The translations under genes and the position numbers were made by a program. Shown piece after piece: positions 15,546 through 24,101 of a stretch of DNA of 57,793 bases (position 1 is its first letter; every line of letters begins with the position of its first letter). Source of the DNA: Helicobacteraceae bacterium (GTDB lineage: Bacteria; Campylobacterota; Campylobacteria; Campylobacterales; Sulfurimonadaceae); the NCBI GenBank assembly GCA_026988515.1, contig JALSLA010000035.1:1-57793 (forward strand). Direction: 5' to 3'. The notes beneath the pieces were generated by a model. The model was not told the origin of the DNA. It was given only the letters and a program-made list of their open reading frames with translations, and made no database searches.

Positions 15546-18140
15546 ATGAGTCACAGAGTGAACAGCTTTTCCACTTTGATTTTGGGGTCTGCCCTAGCTG
15601 TTACAACAGCATGGGGTTCAGGCACTTTAGAAAAAGTGATGAAAGAGCGGGGATTGAGTGAAACAGACGTTATCCGCGCGGCAAAAACATACATGCCTAC
15701 CGGTGGTCGTGATGAATATGTTGTATTCAGTTCAGGCGGTCAGTCGGGTCAAGTTATTGTTTACGGTGTGCCGTCAATGCGGATTTTGAAATATATTGCC
15801 GTTTTTACGCCCGAACCGTGGCAAGGGTACGGTTATGACGAAGAGAGTCTTGCCGTATTGCGTCAAGGTAATATTCGCGGTCGTGAAATTAACTGGGGCG
15901 ATACGCATCACCCGGCCATTTCGGAGAAAGATGCCAAATATGACGGCAAATGGCTTGTTATTAACGACAAGGCCAATCCGCGTCTTGCCGTTATTGATTT
16001 GGCAGATTTTGAAACCAAACAAATTGTCGTCAATCCGGTGTTTAAATCGGCGCATGGCGGTGCATTTTTTACACAAAATAGTGACTACATTATAGAAGCG
16101 GCACAGTACGCGGCGCCGTTTGACAACAACTACCATCCAATCGAAGAGTACAAAGAGAGCTATCGCGGTGGGGTGACCATGTGGAAATTCAATCACGATA
16201 AGGGTCGTATTGTTCCGGAAGATTCGTTCACCATTGAGATGCCGCCGTATATGCAAGACTTGAGTGATGCCGGTAAAAATGCTTCGGACGGCTGGGGATT
16301 TACCAACTCGTTTAACACCGAGATGTATACCGGCGGTATTGAAGTCGGTATGCCGCCGAATGAAGCGGGGATGTCCCGTAACGATACAGACTTTTTACAT
16401 GTATATAACTGGAAAAAGTTGGCAGAGGTGGCCAAAGAGAAAAAGAATGTCAAAATCATTAACGGACATCGAGTTATTCCTATTGACGTGGCCGTTAAAC
16501 ATAACGCGTTATTTCTCATTCCGGAGCCGAAGTCACCGCACGGTGTCGATGTGTCGTCTGACGGAAACTACATTACGGTGTGCGGTAAACTTGACACCCA
16601 CGCTTCAGTATACAGTTTTCCTAAAATAAAAAAGTTAATCGATAACAAAGAGTTTATGGGCAAAGATCCGTACGGGATTCCTATTTTAGATATGAAAAAA
16701 GCGCTTCACGGGCAGATTGAGTTGGGTCTGGGGCCATTGCACAACCAATATTCCAACGTTGACGGTGAGATCTATACCTCGCTGTATGTAGATTCGCAGG
16801 TGGTAAAATGGAACTACAAAACCTTAAAAGTACTCGATAAAGTCAATGTGCATTACAATATTGGACACCTGTGCGGCATGGAAGGCAAAACCGCCGATCC
16901 TCAGGGCGACTATATTATTGCATTAAACAAGCTGGCAATTGATCGTTTTCAACCGGTTGGGCCACTGCATCCGCAAAATCATCAACTGATTGATATTAGC
17001 GGTAAAAAGATGGATCTCTTGGTTGATATGCCTTTACCATTGGGTGAACCGCACCAAGCGGTAGCTATTCGTGCGAGCAAACTGCATCCGCATGTGCGCT
17101 ACAAAATGGGTACGAATACACGAACCGGTCAGATACATGAAGGAAAAACTCTTGCGGGTCAAGAGCGCATTGAGCGCAACGGCAACAAGGTGGTTGTCTA
17201 TGCAACCATGGTACGTTCCCATATTAATCCGGAACGTATTACCGTTAACAAAGGCGATGAGGTCACCATCTATCTGACCAATCTGGAGCGCGCTCAAGAT
17301 GAGACACACGGGTTTACGGTCGATCATTATGATGTGCATGCATCACTGGAACCGGGTGAGACCTCGACCATTAAATTTACTGCCGATATTGAGGGTGTTT
17401 TCCCTTATTACTGTACGGAATTTTGTTCGGCACTTCATTTGGAAATGATGGGATACCTGATGGTTAAAGATCCCAACAAGAAATATGTCAGTGCCCAAAA
17501 ACTGAAAATGGCAACCATGTCTCCGGAACAGTTAAAAGCAGAATATGACAAGACGGTTGCGGTCAATGCGGCAACCGACAGTGTCATTCAAAGCGTCGTG
17601 AAATTTTTAAAAGAGAACCATTACGAGAAATACCCGATTGTTAAAAATCTTGTCACCGATGCACTCGATCAGTACGGTAAGATTCCGGAACAGAAAAAAC
17701 TTTCCGATGAAGCACTCAAAGCCGGTGATACGGAAAAAGCCATTCTTTTTGAAAATATGATCTGGCAATTGATGGTGAAGACGGCCGATGTCGGTATTCG
17801 TGCTAAAGATACGTTGGTTTCAAAGATTGCTACCCCTAAAAATGCTGCGGCTGAGCGAGGTGCTCGCACGTTTGACGAAGGCGGATGTTCAGGATGTCAT
17901 GTGGTAGGTAAAGTCAGTTCAGGACCGGATCTTACCGGAGTATTGCAGCGTCATGAAAACGCAGAGAAATGGGTAAAAGATTTTATTATGCATCCGGAGA
18001 AAATGTATAATGATCCGTATATTAAATCAATGATTGATTACTTCAATCTCAAAATGCCCAATCAAGGTATGAGTGAATCGGAAACATTGGATATTATTGA
18101 ATATTTCAAATGGATTGACGAAAACGCCAACCTTTTTTAA
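15546..18140 (+). CDS. nosZ: Nitrous oxide reductase, clade II, with C-terminal cytochrome c domain
   Basis: 864 residues, longer than clade I NosZ because of a fused haem domain. A Sec signal (residues 1-24, ending TAWGSG) replaces the Tat signal of clade I enzymes. The seven-bladed propeller carries the CuZ histidines, visible in GDTHHPAIS, SAHGGAFF, PHGVDVS, GPLHNQY, HYNIGHLCG and GEPHQAV. The cupredoxin domain has the CuA site CTEFCSALHLEMMG (C623, C627, H631, M634). A monohaem cytochrome c domain follows with CSGCH (C781-H785) and a likely Met ligand in LKMPNQGMSE. Role: periplasmic reduction of N2O to N2 as terminal oxidase of anaerobic respiration. It has its own promoter upstream and a terminator after the stop. 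Confidence 0.97.
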   Translation: MSHRVNSFSTLILGSALAVTTAWGSGTLEKVMKERGLSETDVIRAAKTYMPTGGRDEYVVFSSGGQSGQVIVYGVPSMRILKYIAVFTPEPWQGYGYDEESLAVLRQGNIRGREINWGDTHHPAISEKDAKYDGKWLVINDKANPRLAVIDLADFETKQIVVNPVFKSAHGGAFFTQNSDYIIEAAQYAAPFDNNYHPIEEYKESYRGGVTMWKFNHDKGRIVPEDSFTIEMPPYMQDLSDAGKNASDGWGFTNSFNTEMYTGGIEVGMPPNEAGMSRNDTDFLHVYNWKKLAEVAKEKKNVKIINGHRVIPIDVAVKHNALFLIPEPKSPHGVDVSSDGNYITVCGKLDTHASVYSFPKIKKLIDNKEFMGKDPYGIPILDMKKALHGQIELGLGPLHNQYSNVDGEIYTSLYVDSQVVKWNYKTLKVLDKVNVHYNIGHLCGMEGKTADPQGDYIIALNKLAIDRFQPVGPLHPQNHQLIDISGKKMDLLVDMPLPLGEPHQAVAIRASKLHPHVRYKMGTNTRTGQIHEGKTLAGQERIERNGNKVVVYATMVRSHINPERITVNKGDEVTIYLTNLERAQDETHGFTVDHYDVHASLEPGETSTIKFTADIEGVFPYYCTEFCSALHLEMMGYLMVKDPNKKYVSAQKLKMATMSPEQLKAEYDKTVAVNAATDSVIQSVVKFLKENHYEKYPIVKNLVTDALDQYGKIPEQKKLSDEALKAGDTEKAILFENMIWQLMVKTADVGIRAKDTLVSKIATPKNAAAERGARTFDEGGCSGCHVVGKVSSGPDLTGVLQRHENAEKWVKDFIMHPEKMYNDPYIKSMIDYFNLKMPNQGMSESETLDIIEYFKWIDENANLF

Positions 18141-18158
18141 GTACTTTCTTTCTGACGC

Positions 18159-18185
18159 AACAGAAGAGTTTTTCTCTTCTGTTTT
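18159..18185 (+). terminator. Intrinsic terminator or attenuator after nosZ
   Basis: CAGAAGAG (18161-18168) pairs with CTCTTCTG (18174-18181) around a loop of five T, and TTTT follows. The stem is only half GC and the T-run is short, so termination is probably partial. It lies 19 bases after the nosZ stop and should lower expression of nosB onward relative to nosZ. Confidence 0.6.
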
Positions 18186-18225
18186 GATGTCAATCAATTA
18201 AGATACACATAAAACAAGTTATACT
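18184..18225 (+). promoter_or_regulatory. Second FNR-type promoter, in front of nosB
   Basis: TTGATGTCAATCAA at 18184-18197 is an exact FNR consensus dyad (TTGAT-N4-ATCAA). TATACT at 18220-18225 is a good -10 hexamer. A start at 18232 puts the dyad centre at -41.5, the same geometry as at nosZ. The box begins inside the T-run of the preceding terminator. A separate inverted repeat, ACAAGT-tat-ACTTGT (18214-18228), overlaps the -10 box and might bind a repressor. Confidence 0.68.
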
Positions 18226-18307
18226 TGTGAATCTAAATTAATAATTTAAATTTATAAAATATTTAAGCATACTTTATAAATGTGATTTATTTAGAGAAGG
18301 AGATAGT

Positions 18308-19096
18308 GTGCACCCGAGTTTTCTAAAGTCAAAAATTTTTGCCGGTATTGCGTTGTTAATATTAACCGTAGGCTTTACGGTGCCGATGGTGGCGTTTCAC
18401 GGAACACTCAATAAAATCCACGAGAACCGAATTGATGAGATCTCACCATGGGCGGCCAAGGTGTGGAACCTCTACTCCAAAGGACGTTATGTGAGTACGA
18501 CAACGCCTGAAGAAGCCCGTCATGATTTAATGAAAATGATTGAAAACTCTGCTGAAATCGGTGTGGCATCATTACCGCTTTGGGCGGTATCTCTGGAAGC
18601 GCCAAACTATCCTAAAGAGGCTTTTCCCGAAGGGATTCCTGTCTTTTTTCATTTTGACGGCTACAGCGGCGAAGTGCATGAGATGAATACCATTAATCAC
18701 TATGTCGGCATGGATCCGATGTGGGTCGGCGGTACGATTGAACGTGAGATTGGTATTTATGCACTGTTGCTGCTGAGTCTGGGCATGGTGCTTTTTATTG
18801 CTTACAATAAAAAGATTTTTACCTACATTATGATAGTGCCGGCACTGCTGCCGGTACTGTTTATAGCAGACTACTCGTATTGGCTTTATTGGTTTGGACA
18901 CAATCTGCATGATTGGGGTGCTTTTAAAATCAAGCCCTTTATGCCAACCGTTTTTGGAGACGGAAAAATTGCACAGTTTACGACGCATTCGTATCCGACT
19001 ATCGGTTTTTATCTTCTATTGCTGATTGCATTTTTTTCACTGCTGGCTATTTTGGCACGCAATAAAGCCATGAGAGAATCCCAGGAAGATGGATAG
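18308..19096 (+). CDS. nosB: NosB, membrane protein of the epsilonproteobacterial nos cluster
   Basis: 262 residues. GTG start with AAGGAG five bases upstream. One transmembrane segment at 11-30 is followed by a periplasmic region of about 115 residues (with PLWAVSLEAPNYPKEAFPEG and VGMDPMWVGGTIEREIGIY), then three segments at about 147-166, 172-195 and 236-256. NosB is found next to nosZ in clade II clusters and its biochemical role is not settled; electron transfer or NosZ maturation have been considered. Its 3' end overlaps nosD by 8 bases. Identification rests on position plus topology. Confidence 0.85.
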   Translation: MHPSFLKSKIFAGIALLILTVGFTVPMVAFHGTLNKIHENRIDEISPWAAKVWNLYSKGRYVSTTTPEEARHDLMKMIENSAEIGVASLPLWAVSLEAPNYPKEAFPEGIPVFFHFDGYSGEVHEMNTINHYVGMDPMWVGGTIEREIGIYALLLLSLGMVLFIAYNKKIFTYIMIVPALLPVLFIADYSYWLYWFGHNLHDWGAFKIKPFMPTVFGDGKIAQFTTHSYPTIGFYLLLLIAFFSLLAILARNKAMRESQEDG

Positions 19097-20324
19097 TATT
19101 ATGACACGCTTGATGAGAATCTTTCTGCTGATGGCACTGGTACATGTCATGGCATATGCCAATGCATTGCAAGATGCTATTGACAACGCAGCGGAAGGTT
19201 CGACAATACGTTTGAAAGCAGGAGTCTATTACGGAGCTCTGCATATTGACAAGCCGATGACCATTGTGGGTATTGAAGAGGGAGTGATTATTGACGCTCA
19301 AGGGGAGGGTACCATTGTCTCCATTTCCGGAAGTTACGTCACTTTAAAAAATGTGACGCTTCGCAACAGCGGCTCACGACATGACAGGCTAGATGCTGCC
19401 GTCTCCATTGAAAATGCAACGCAGTGTGAGGTGAGTGCATGCGTGATTGAAGATGCGCTCTTTGGTATCGATATCAAGATGTCGCACCATATTCTGATTG
19501 AACATAATACGATCTCTTCAAAAGATTTGGATTTGGGTTTACGAGGCGACGGTCTGCGTTTATGGTACAGCAATGACAATATCATACGCCATAACAGGCT
19601 GATTCGATCACGTGATATGGTGGTATGGTACTCTCACGGAAATATTATTGAGAATAACTACGCTGCCCACTGCCGCTATTCGTTGCATTTTATGTACGCG
19701 GGGAAAAACTATGTACGCAATAATCACTATGAATTCAATTCGGTAGGCATCTTTTTTATGTATTCCAAAGATACCGTTGCTACGGGTAATGTGATTAAAA
19801 GTTCTTTGGGTGCTACGGGTATGGGTATTGGGCTTAAAGACGTCTCCAATTTTACCTTGGAAAACAATACGGTGCTGTACAATGCGCAGGGTATCTATAT
19901 TGACCGTTCTCCGTTTGAACCCGATACCAAAAATTTTATTCGGCACAACAAAATTCTCTACAATGCCGAAGCCCTGCATTTTCATTCGTTAAGCGAAAAT
20001 AATATTATTGAATCAAACACAATATTGGGGAATATTGAAGATGTCGTCAATGACTCCCGCGGCTCTCAAACCGAAAAAAACCTGTTTGTCGGTAATTATT
20101 GGGACAGTTATGAGGGATTTGATCGAGACGGTGACAATATTGGTGATACACCGCACAAAGTCTACCAGTATGCTGACAAACTGTGGCTCTATAATCCTGA
20201 GGTGAAGTTTTTTTACGGTTCACCGGTGATGTCACTGCTTAATTTTTTAGCAAAACTGGCACCGTTTTCCGAACCGGTTTTTTTGCTTTCGGATGAGAAG
20301 CCTAGATTGAAAGAGGGGGTGTGA
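19089..20324 (+). CDS. nosD: NosD, periplasmic copper-site assembly protein
   Basis: 411 residues. A Sec signal (LMRIFLLMALVHVMAYANA) is followed by a right-handed parallel beta-helix of the CASH type: recurring units such as SHHILIEHNTISS, NDNIIRHNRLIRS, HGNIIENNYAAH and GKNYVRNNHYEFN. Known role: with NosF and NosY it forms the ABC-type machine that helps assemble the CuZ site of NosZ in the periplasm, receiving copper from NosL. The ATG at 19089 overlaps nosB; an in-frame ATG at 19101 gives a shorter signal and is equally possible. The C-terminal 40 residues are hydrophobic and rich in Phe. Confidence 0.94.
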   Translation: MDSIMTRLMRIFLLMALVHVMAYANALQDAIDNAAEGSTIRLKAGVYYGALHIDKPMTIVGIEEGVIIDAQGEGTIVSISGSYVTLKNVTLRNSGSRHDRLDAAVSIENATQCEVSACVIEDALFGIDIKMSHHILIEHNTISSKDLDLGLRGDGLRLWYSNDNIIRHNRLIRSRDMVVWYSHGNIIENNYAAHCRYSLHFMYAGKNYVRNNHYEFNSVGIFFMYSKDTVATGNVIKSSLGATGMGIGLKDVSNFTLENNTVLYNAQGIYIDRSPFEPDTKNFIRHNKILYNAEALHFHSLSENNIIESNTILGNIEDVVNDSRGSQTEKNLFVGNYWDSYEGFDRDGDNIGDTPHKVYQYADKLWLYNPEVKFFYGSPVMSLLNFLAKLAPFSEPVFLLSDEKPRLKEGV

Positions 20325-21073
20325 TGATGTCAGAAACTATTACCAAAGAACGACGCCGTTTTATGCAATGGTCCACACTGGGTGCTTTGGGTATTTTTAT
20401 GGGTGTCGGCATTGTCGGTGCTCCATATTTAAGGGGAAAGGAGACGCGGCTGCGACCTCCCGGAGCAGTGAAAGAGAAGGAGTTTTTAGCGCTGTGTATT
20501 AAGTGCGGGCAGTGTCTTCAGGTCTGCCCGTATCACTCCATAAAGCTGGCTGACATTGCCAAAGGTTACGGTGTGGGCACTCCTTATATTGATGCACGTG
20601 AACGCGGATGTTATGCCTGTGAAGCCGTTCCGTGCGTATTGGCATGTCCGAGCGGCGCACTTGATCATCATACTGAAAAAGCGACAGACATCAAAATGGG
20701 GATTGCCGTCTTGGAATTTCCCGATACCTGCATTGCCATGAAAAACGTACCCGTACCGCAAGGACACGCACAGCGCATGCGGGACTTTCTAGACGATCAG
20801 GTCAATGTCACGCAACTGGAGCGTGATGTACTCGAAAAATATGAGGGGTTTGAGGGCAAACCGTGTAGTCTGTGTGCCGATATGTGTCCGCTTCCCAATG
20901 CGCTGAGTGCCATTGCAATGGTGCCGGATAGCAACGGCGGCAAGCGGCCGGAAATTTATGACGGGTGTATCGGCTGCGGGGTTTGTGAAGAGGTATGTCC
21001 CGTCAATGAGCCGTCTATCGTGGTCAAACCGCGACTAAGCTATGAAGCGTATTATGAGAAGGGGGTGTCATAA
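20324..21073 (+). CDS. nosG: NosG, NapG-like polyferredoxin
   Basis: 249 residues from the ATG at 20324, which shares a base with the nosD stop (TGATG); GTG at 20321 and ATG at 20327 are also in frame. The N-terminus has a twin-arginine-like signal (ERRRFMQW then a hydrophobic stretch). Four cysteine clusters follow: CIKCGQCLQVCP, CYACEAVPCVLACP, CSLCADMCP and CIGCGVCEEVCP, enough for four [4Fe-4S] centres. Known relatives (NapG) pass electrons from a NapH-type quinol dehydrogenase to periplasmic reductases. Here the partner should be NosH, with electrons going on to NosC1/C2 and NosZ. Confidence 0.94.
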   Translation: MMSETITKERRRFMQWSTLGALGIFMGVGIVGAPYLRGKETRLRPPGAVKEKEFLALCIKCGQCLQVCPYHSIKLADIAKGYGVGTPYIDARERGCYACEAVPCVLACPSGALDHHTEKATDIKMGIAVLEFPDTCIAMKNVPVPQGHAQRMRDFLDDQVNVTQLERDVLEKYEGFEGKPCSLCADMCPLPNALSAIAMVPDSNGGKRPEIYDGCIGCGVCEEVCPVNEPSIVVKPRLSYEAYYEKGVS

Positions 21074-21627
21074 TGAGACACAAAGTGATAGGTCTGGTAT
21101 GCATACTGTTATTGGCAGGATGTTCAGAGACAAAAGAGCAGCAGCAAACAAAGCAACATGATATCGGCAGTATTGAAGTGGTTGAAAATGCGGATGCATT
21201 TCAACAAAAAGTGGCGGTATCCAAGGTGACGAGCGAGGCAAATCAACAATATTATTATGATTATAATAATGACAAAAGCGTCAATCAAGATAAGAGCTAT
21301 ACAAAAATGGATGCCAATTTACGGATACGAAGTCCGTATGAGCAGGTAGCGGTTGAATTGTTGGTGAACAAGCTCAGCAAAGAGTTTATTCTCAAGTGTT
21401 CTGCGTGTCATAATGACTACGCCAACGGAATTATCGGTCCGTCACTGCTGCATAAAGACGCCGATTTTATTGTCAATACCATAGCGCAATACAAAACAGG
21501 TGCCAAAAAAAATGTACTGATGCATGCGCTGGTCAAACAGATGGATGATTCACAAATTCGTCTTCTTGCCAATGAGATTGCCGCATTTAACAAAAAGATA
21601 GCACAACTGCGAGGAAAAGAACAGTGA
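21073..21627 (+). CDS. nosC1: NosC1, monohaem cytochrome c lipoprotein
   Basis: 184 residues. A lipoprotein signal (LVCILLLAGC, lipidated Cys near residue 16) is followed by about 80 polar Gln- and Asn-rich residues, then a small cytochrome domain with KCSACHNDYANGIIGPSLL. A candidate Met axial ligand is in NVLMHALVKQMD. Role inferred from cluster position: electron carrier between NosG/NosH and NosZ, tethered to the membrane. It shares its start with the nosG stop (TAATG) and overlaps nosC2 by 4 bases. Confidence 0.9.
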   Translation: MRHKVIGLVCILLLAGCSETKEQQQTKQHDIGSIEVVENADAFQQKVAVSKVTSEANQQYYYDYNNDKSVNQDKSYTKMDANLRIRSPYEQVAVELLVNKLSKEFILKCSACHNDYANGIIGPSLLHKDADFIVNTIAQYKTGAKKNVLMHALVKQMDDSQIRLLANEIAAFNKKIAQLRGKEQ

Positions 21628-22103
21628 AACATATTACAGTAGCACTTGTAACGCTTGTTATTATTGGTGCCATGATCTATACGGCATCGCAAGGAGGAGC
21701 GTATCACGGCGGTGAAGCAGGCAATGTCATTGACGATATACAGGAGCAAACGGCAGCAGCGACACCAAATGTTCCGGCGGCAACAGATGACCGAGAGATT
21801 GAACAAGAGAAGCTTAAAGCCTTGCGCGATAAAGCAGGCAATGTCGGTAAGTTTAACGTATCGCACAATTATAAATCTAAATGTGCTTCATGTCACGGTA
21901 TGAACGGGGAGGGGATTATCGGTCCGAAACTGTTTGGTCTGGAGGCCGATGCGGTTTATGCCAAACTGCTGGAGTACAAATCGGGTCGCAAAGAGAATTT
22001 GATAATGAAAGGACTGCTGCTCAAGCTTGATGAAACAGCATTGCGTGAGTATGCCGATGAGATCGGTACATTTAAAGAGCGTGCCGCCGCACTGCAAGAG
22101 TAA
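21624..22103 (+). CDS. nosC2: NosC2, membrane-anchored monohaem cytochrome c
   Basis: 159 residues. GTG start in a GTGA overlap with nosC1. An N-terminal transmembrane anchor (VALVTLVIIGAMIYTASQGG) is followed by an Ala- and Glu-rich linker and a haem domain with KCASCHGMNGEGIIGPKLFG; MKGLLLKLD holds a likely Met ligand. The haem domains of NosC1 and NosC2 are clearly related (both have GxGIIGP), which suggests duplication. The different anchors, lipid versus helix, suggest that the two carriers hold different positions in the chain. Confidence 0.9.
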   Translation: MKHITVALVTLVIIGAMIYTASQGGAYHGGEAGNVIDDIQEQTAAATPNVPAATDDREIEQEKLKALRDKAGNVGKFNVSHNYKSKCASCHGMNGEGIIGPKLFGLEADAVYAKLLEYKSGRKENLIMKGLLLKLDETALREYADEIGTFKERAAALQE

Positions 22104-22112
22104 GTGGAGTAA

Positions 22113-23021
22113 ATGATGGATAAGTACAACACTCGGGCAACCATTAAAAACACCTCCTTTCTCTCCACATTTGTCGAAACGACGCGAGAGGGAACCAAGA
22201 AGCTCAGTTATCGAAGCAAGCGGTGGGTAGTTATTATTGCCATACATCTGCTCTTTTTTCTCTCGTTCCATGTTGATGTTCAGATGTTGGAAGGGACATT
22301 GACGGGCTCACGTTTTTTAGGCTTTCACCTGATTGACGTGTTTGCTACCATGCAACTTTTTTTAGCTGCGCATCAACTTCCTGTCAATATGGTTATTGGA
22401 ACCGTTACCATTATAGTGGTTTATCTTATCATCGGCGGGCGCACCTATTGTGCATGGGTCTGCCCGTACGGACTTTTAAGTGAAATCGGTGAGAAGATAC
22501 ATAACTCGCTGGTTCATAAAAACGTGATTAAAGAACACGCTTTTGATCATCGGGTGCGGTATCTGTTTTGGGCTATTTTTCTTGTATTGGCATTGACAAG
22601 CGGCTACTTGGTATTTGAAACCTTTAACGTTGTGGGAATCTTGAGCCGTTTTATTGCATACGGCTGGAGTATTGCTTTGGTCTGGGTGATTGCCGTGTTG
22701 GCGGTTGAAATTCTCTTTTCGCGCCGTGCATGGTGCCGTTATGTCTGCCCCATCGGCACTACCTACGGTTTTTTGGGTCCTGTTAGCGGGACACGAATAG
22801 AGTGGAATGACAACTGCGATCACTGCATGGTCTGTCATGATGTCTGTTTTGAGCATCAGGTTTTAGAACTTACCAAAGCCAAATACGATAAAGAACGCGA
22901 GGAGAAAGGCGTGGTACGCCAATACATTACCGGTGCCGACTGTACGTTGTGCGGGCGTTGTGTCGATGTCTGCCATGAAGATGCGCTCAATTTTAAATTT
23001 CGTTTGGAGTCACTTGTATGA
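22113..23021 (+). CDS. nosH: NosH, NapH-like membrane quinol dehydrogenase
   Basis: 302 residues. Four transmembrane segments lie at about 38-56, 88-108, 148-168 and 182-204. The two cytoplasmic CxxxCP motifs are CAWVCPYGLL and CRYVCPIGTT, and two [4Fe-4S] clusters follow (CDHCMVCHDVC and CTLCGRCVDVCHEDAL). This is the NapH/NosR-like architecture that oxidises menaquinol and feeds a NapG-type partner. Two ATGs are possible (22113 and 22116); GGAG at 22106 fits the second slightly better. It overlaps nosF by 4 bases. No NosR is present, so NosGH likely replace it as electron donor. Confidence 0.94.
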   Translation: MMDKYNTRATIKNTSFLSTFVETTREGTKKLSYRSKRWVVIIAIHLLFFLSFHVDVQMLEGTLTGSRFLGFHLIDVFATMQLFLAAHQLPVNMVIGTVTIIVVYLIIGGRTYCAWVCPYGLLSEIGEKIHNSLVHKNVIKEHAFDHRVRYLFWAIFLVLALTSGYLVFETFNVVGILSRFIAYGWSIALVWVIAVLAVEILFSRRAWCRYVCPIGTTYGFLGPVSGTRIEWNDNCDHCMVCHDVCFEHQVLELTKAKYDKEREEKGVVRQYITGADCTLCGRCVDVCHEDALNFKFRLESLV

Positions 23022-23656
23022 TACGTCTCAATAATGTGAGCAAAACTTTTGGAACAACCTGTTCGCTTGATCATGTCACTATAGCGTTCAATCAAGGAGA
23101 TGCCGTGGCGCTGATGGGTGCTAACGGTGCGGGAAAAACGACCTTGATACGGCTGATATTGGGCTATTACCATCCCAGTAGCGGCAGTGTACGTATTGAC
23201 GGACGCGATCCGATCAAAGAACGTACGGAGATTTTAAAACAGGTGAGCTTTGTACCGCAACTGCCGCCGCCGATAAAACTAAATGTCGGTGAATTAATTG
23301 CTTATGTCTGTCGCAGTGCTCAGGTGACAGAAGCGGCAATTTACCAATACGCCGATGAGATGCGATTGGATATTGCACCCAATCGCGGTAAATCGTTTTT
23401 TAAGCTCTCCGGAGGCATGAAACAAAAACTTTTGATTGCCATCTCTTTGGCCAAGCAAAGTGCCATCATGATTTATGATGAGCCTACTGCCAATCTCGAC
23501 CCTCAGGCCCGCGACGACTTCTACCGTCTGTTGCAACACAATGAGCAGAATAAACTGGCGCTTTTTGTGACGCATCGTATTGAAGAGGTTAAAACCATAG
23601 TAAACCGTAAAATTTATTTAGATTTAGGAAAGGTGGTATCTGATGAAACGTGTTAA
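23018..23656 (+). CDS. nosF: NosF, ABC transporter ATPase for copper-site assembly
   Basis: 212 residues, short but complete. Walker A is GANGAGKTTL near residue 35, the Q-loop lies in VSFVPQLPPP, the signature is LSGGMKQKL near residue 130, Walker B is IMIYDEPTANLDP and the switch His is in FVTHRIEEV. It powers the NosD-NosF-NosY complex. The end overlaps the first nosL gene by 14 bases, an unusually long overlap for this cluster, and the nosL start codon lies in its last five codons. Confidence 0.95.
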   Translation: MIRLNNVSKTFGTTCSLDHVTIAFNQGDAVALMGANGAGKTTLIRLILGYYHPSSGSVRIDGRDPIKERTEILKQVSFVPQLPPPIKLNVGELIAYVCRSAQVTEAAIYQYADEMRLDIAPNRGKSFFKLSGGMKQKLLIAISLAKQSAIMIYDEPTANLDPQARDDFYRLLQHNEQNKLALFVTHRIEEVKTIVNRKIYLDLGKVVSDETC

Positions 23657-24101
23657 ATCTCTTGTGATCATTGTAGGATTGTTGTTGGGTTTTAGCGGTT
23701 GCGAGAGAGAGGTCAGTACGACACTGCGACCGGTGCATTGGGATCGTGATATGTGTGAGCGTTGTAAAATGGTGGTGAGTGACCGAAAGCATACCGTTCA
23801 GGTTATCAACCCGCAAGACGGACGCAGCTACATGTTTGATGATCTGGGGTGTATGGTGTTGTGGTTTCACAATGAGACGGTTCCGTGGGCAACAACGGCT
23901 GTTATTTGGATTACCGATGCTGCTTCAGGAAAATGGATCGATGCTCGAAAAGCATTTTATGATAGCGGCAATATGACACCGATGGCCTATGGTTTTGCAG
24001 CTCATGCGAAGCGTAGTGACATTGCAAACGAGAAAAAAGTATTGACATTTTCCGATGTGTCTCAGGAGATTCTTGCATCACAAGACGGAGGCACTCGTTG
24101 A
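23643..24101 (+). CDS. nosL: NosL, copper-binding lipoprotein (first copy)
   Basis: 152 residues. A lipoprotein signal (VIIVGLLLGFSGC) is followed by the metal motif MCERCKMVVSDRKHTVQV, with Cys and Met ligands, and by MFDDLGCMVLWF, typical of NosL. Known role: periplasmic Cu(I) chaperone that delivers copper to the NosDFY machine and NosZ. AAAGGTGG upstream of the ATG at 23643 is its ribosome site, inside nosF. The gene lies between nosF and nosY rather than after nosY, and a second NosL-like gene ends the cluster. Confidence 0.93.
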   Translation: MKRVKSLVIIVGLLLGFSGCEREVSTTLRPVHWDRDMCERCKMVVSDRKHTVQVINPQDGRSYMFDDLGCMVLWFHNETVPWATTAVIWITDAASGKWIDARKAFYDSGNMTPMAYGFAAHAKRSDIANEKKVLTFSDVSQEILASQDGGTR

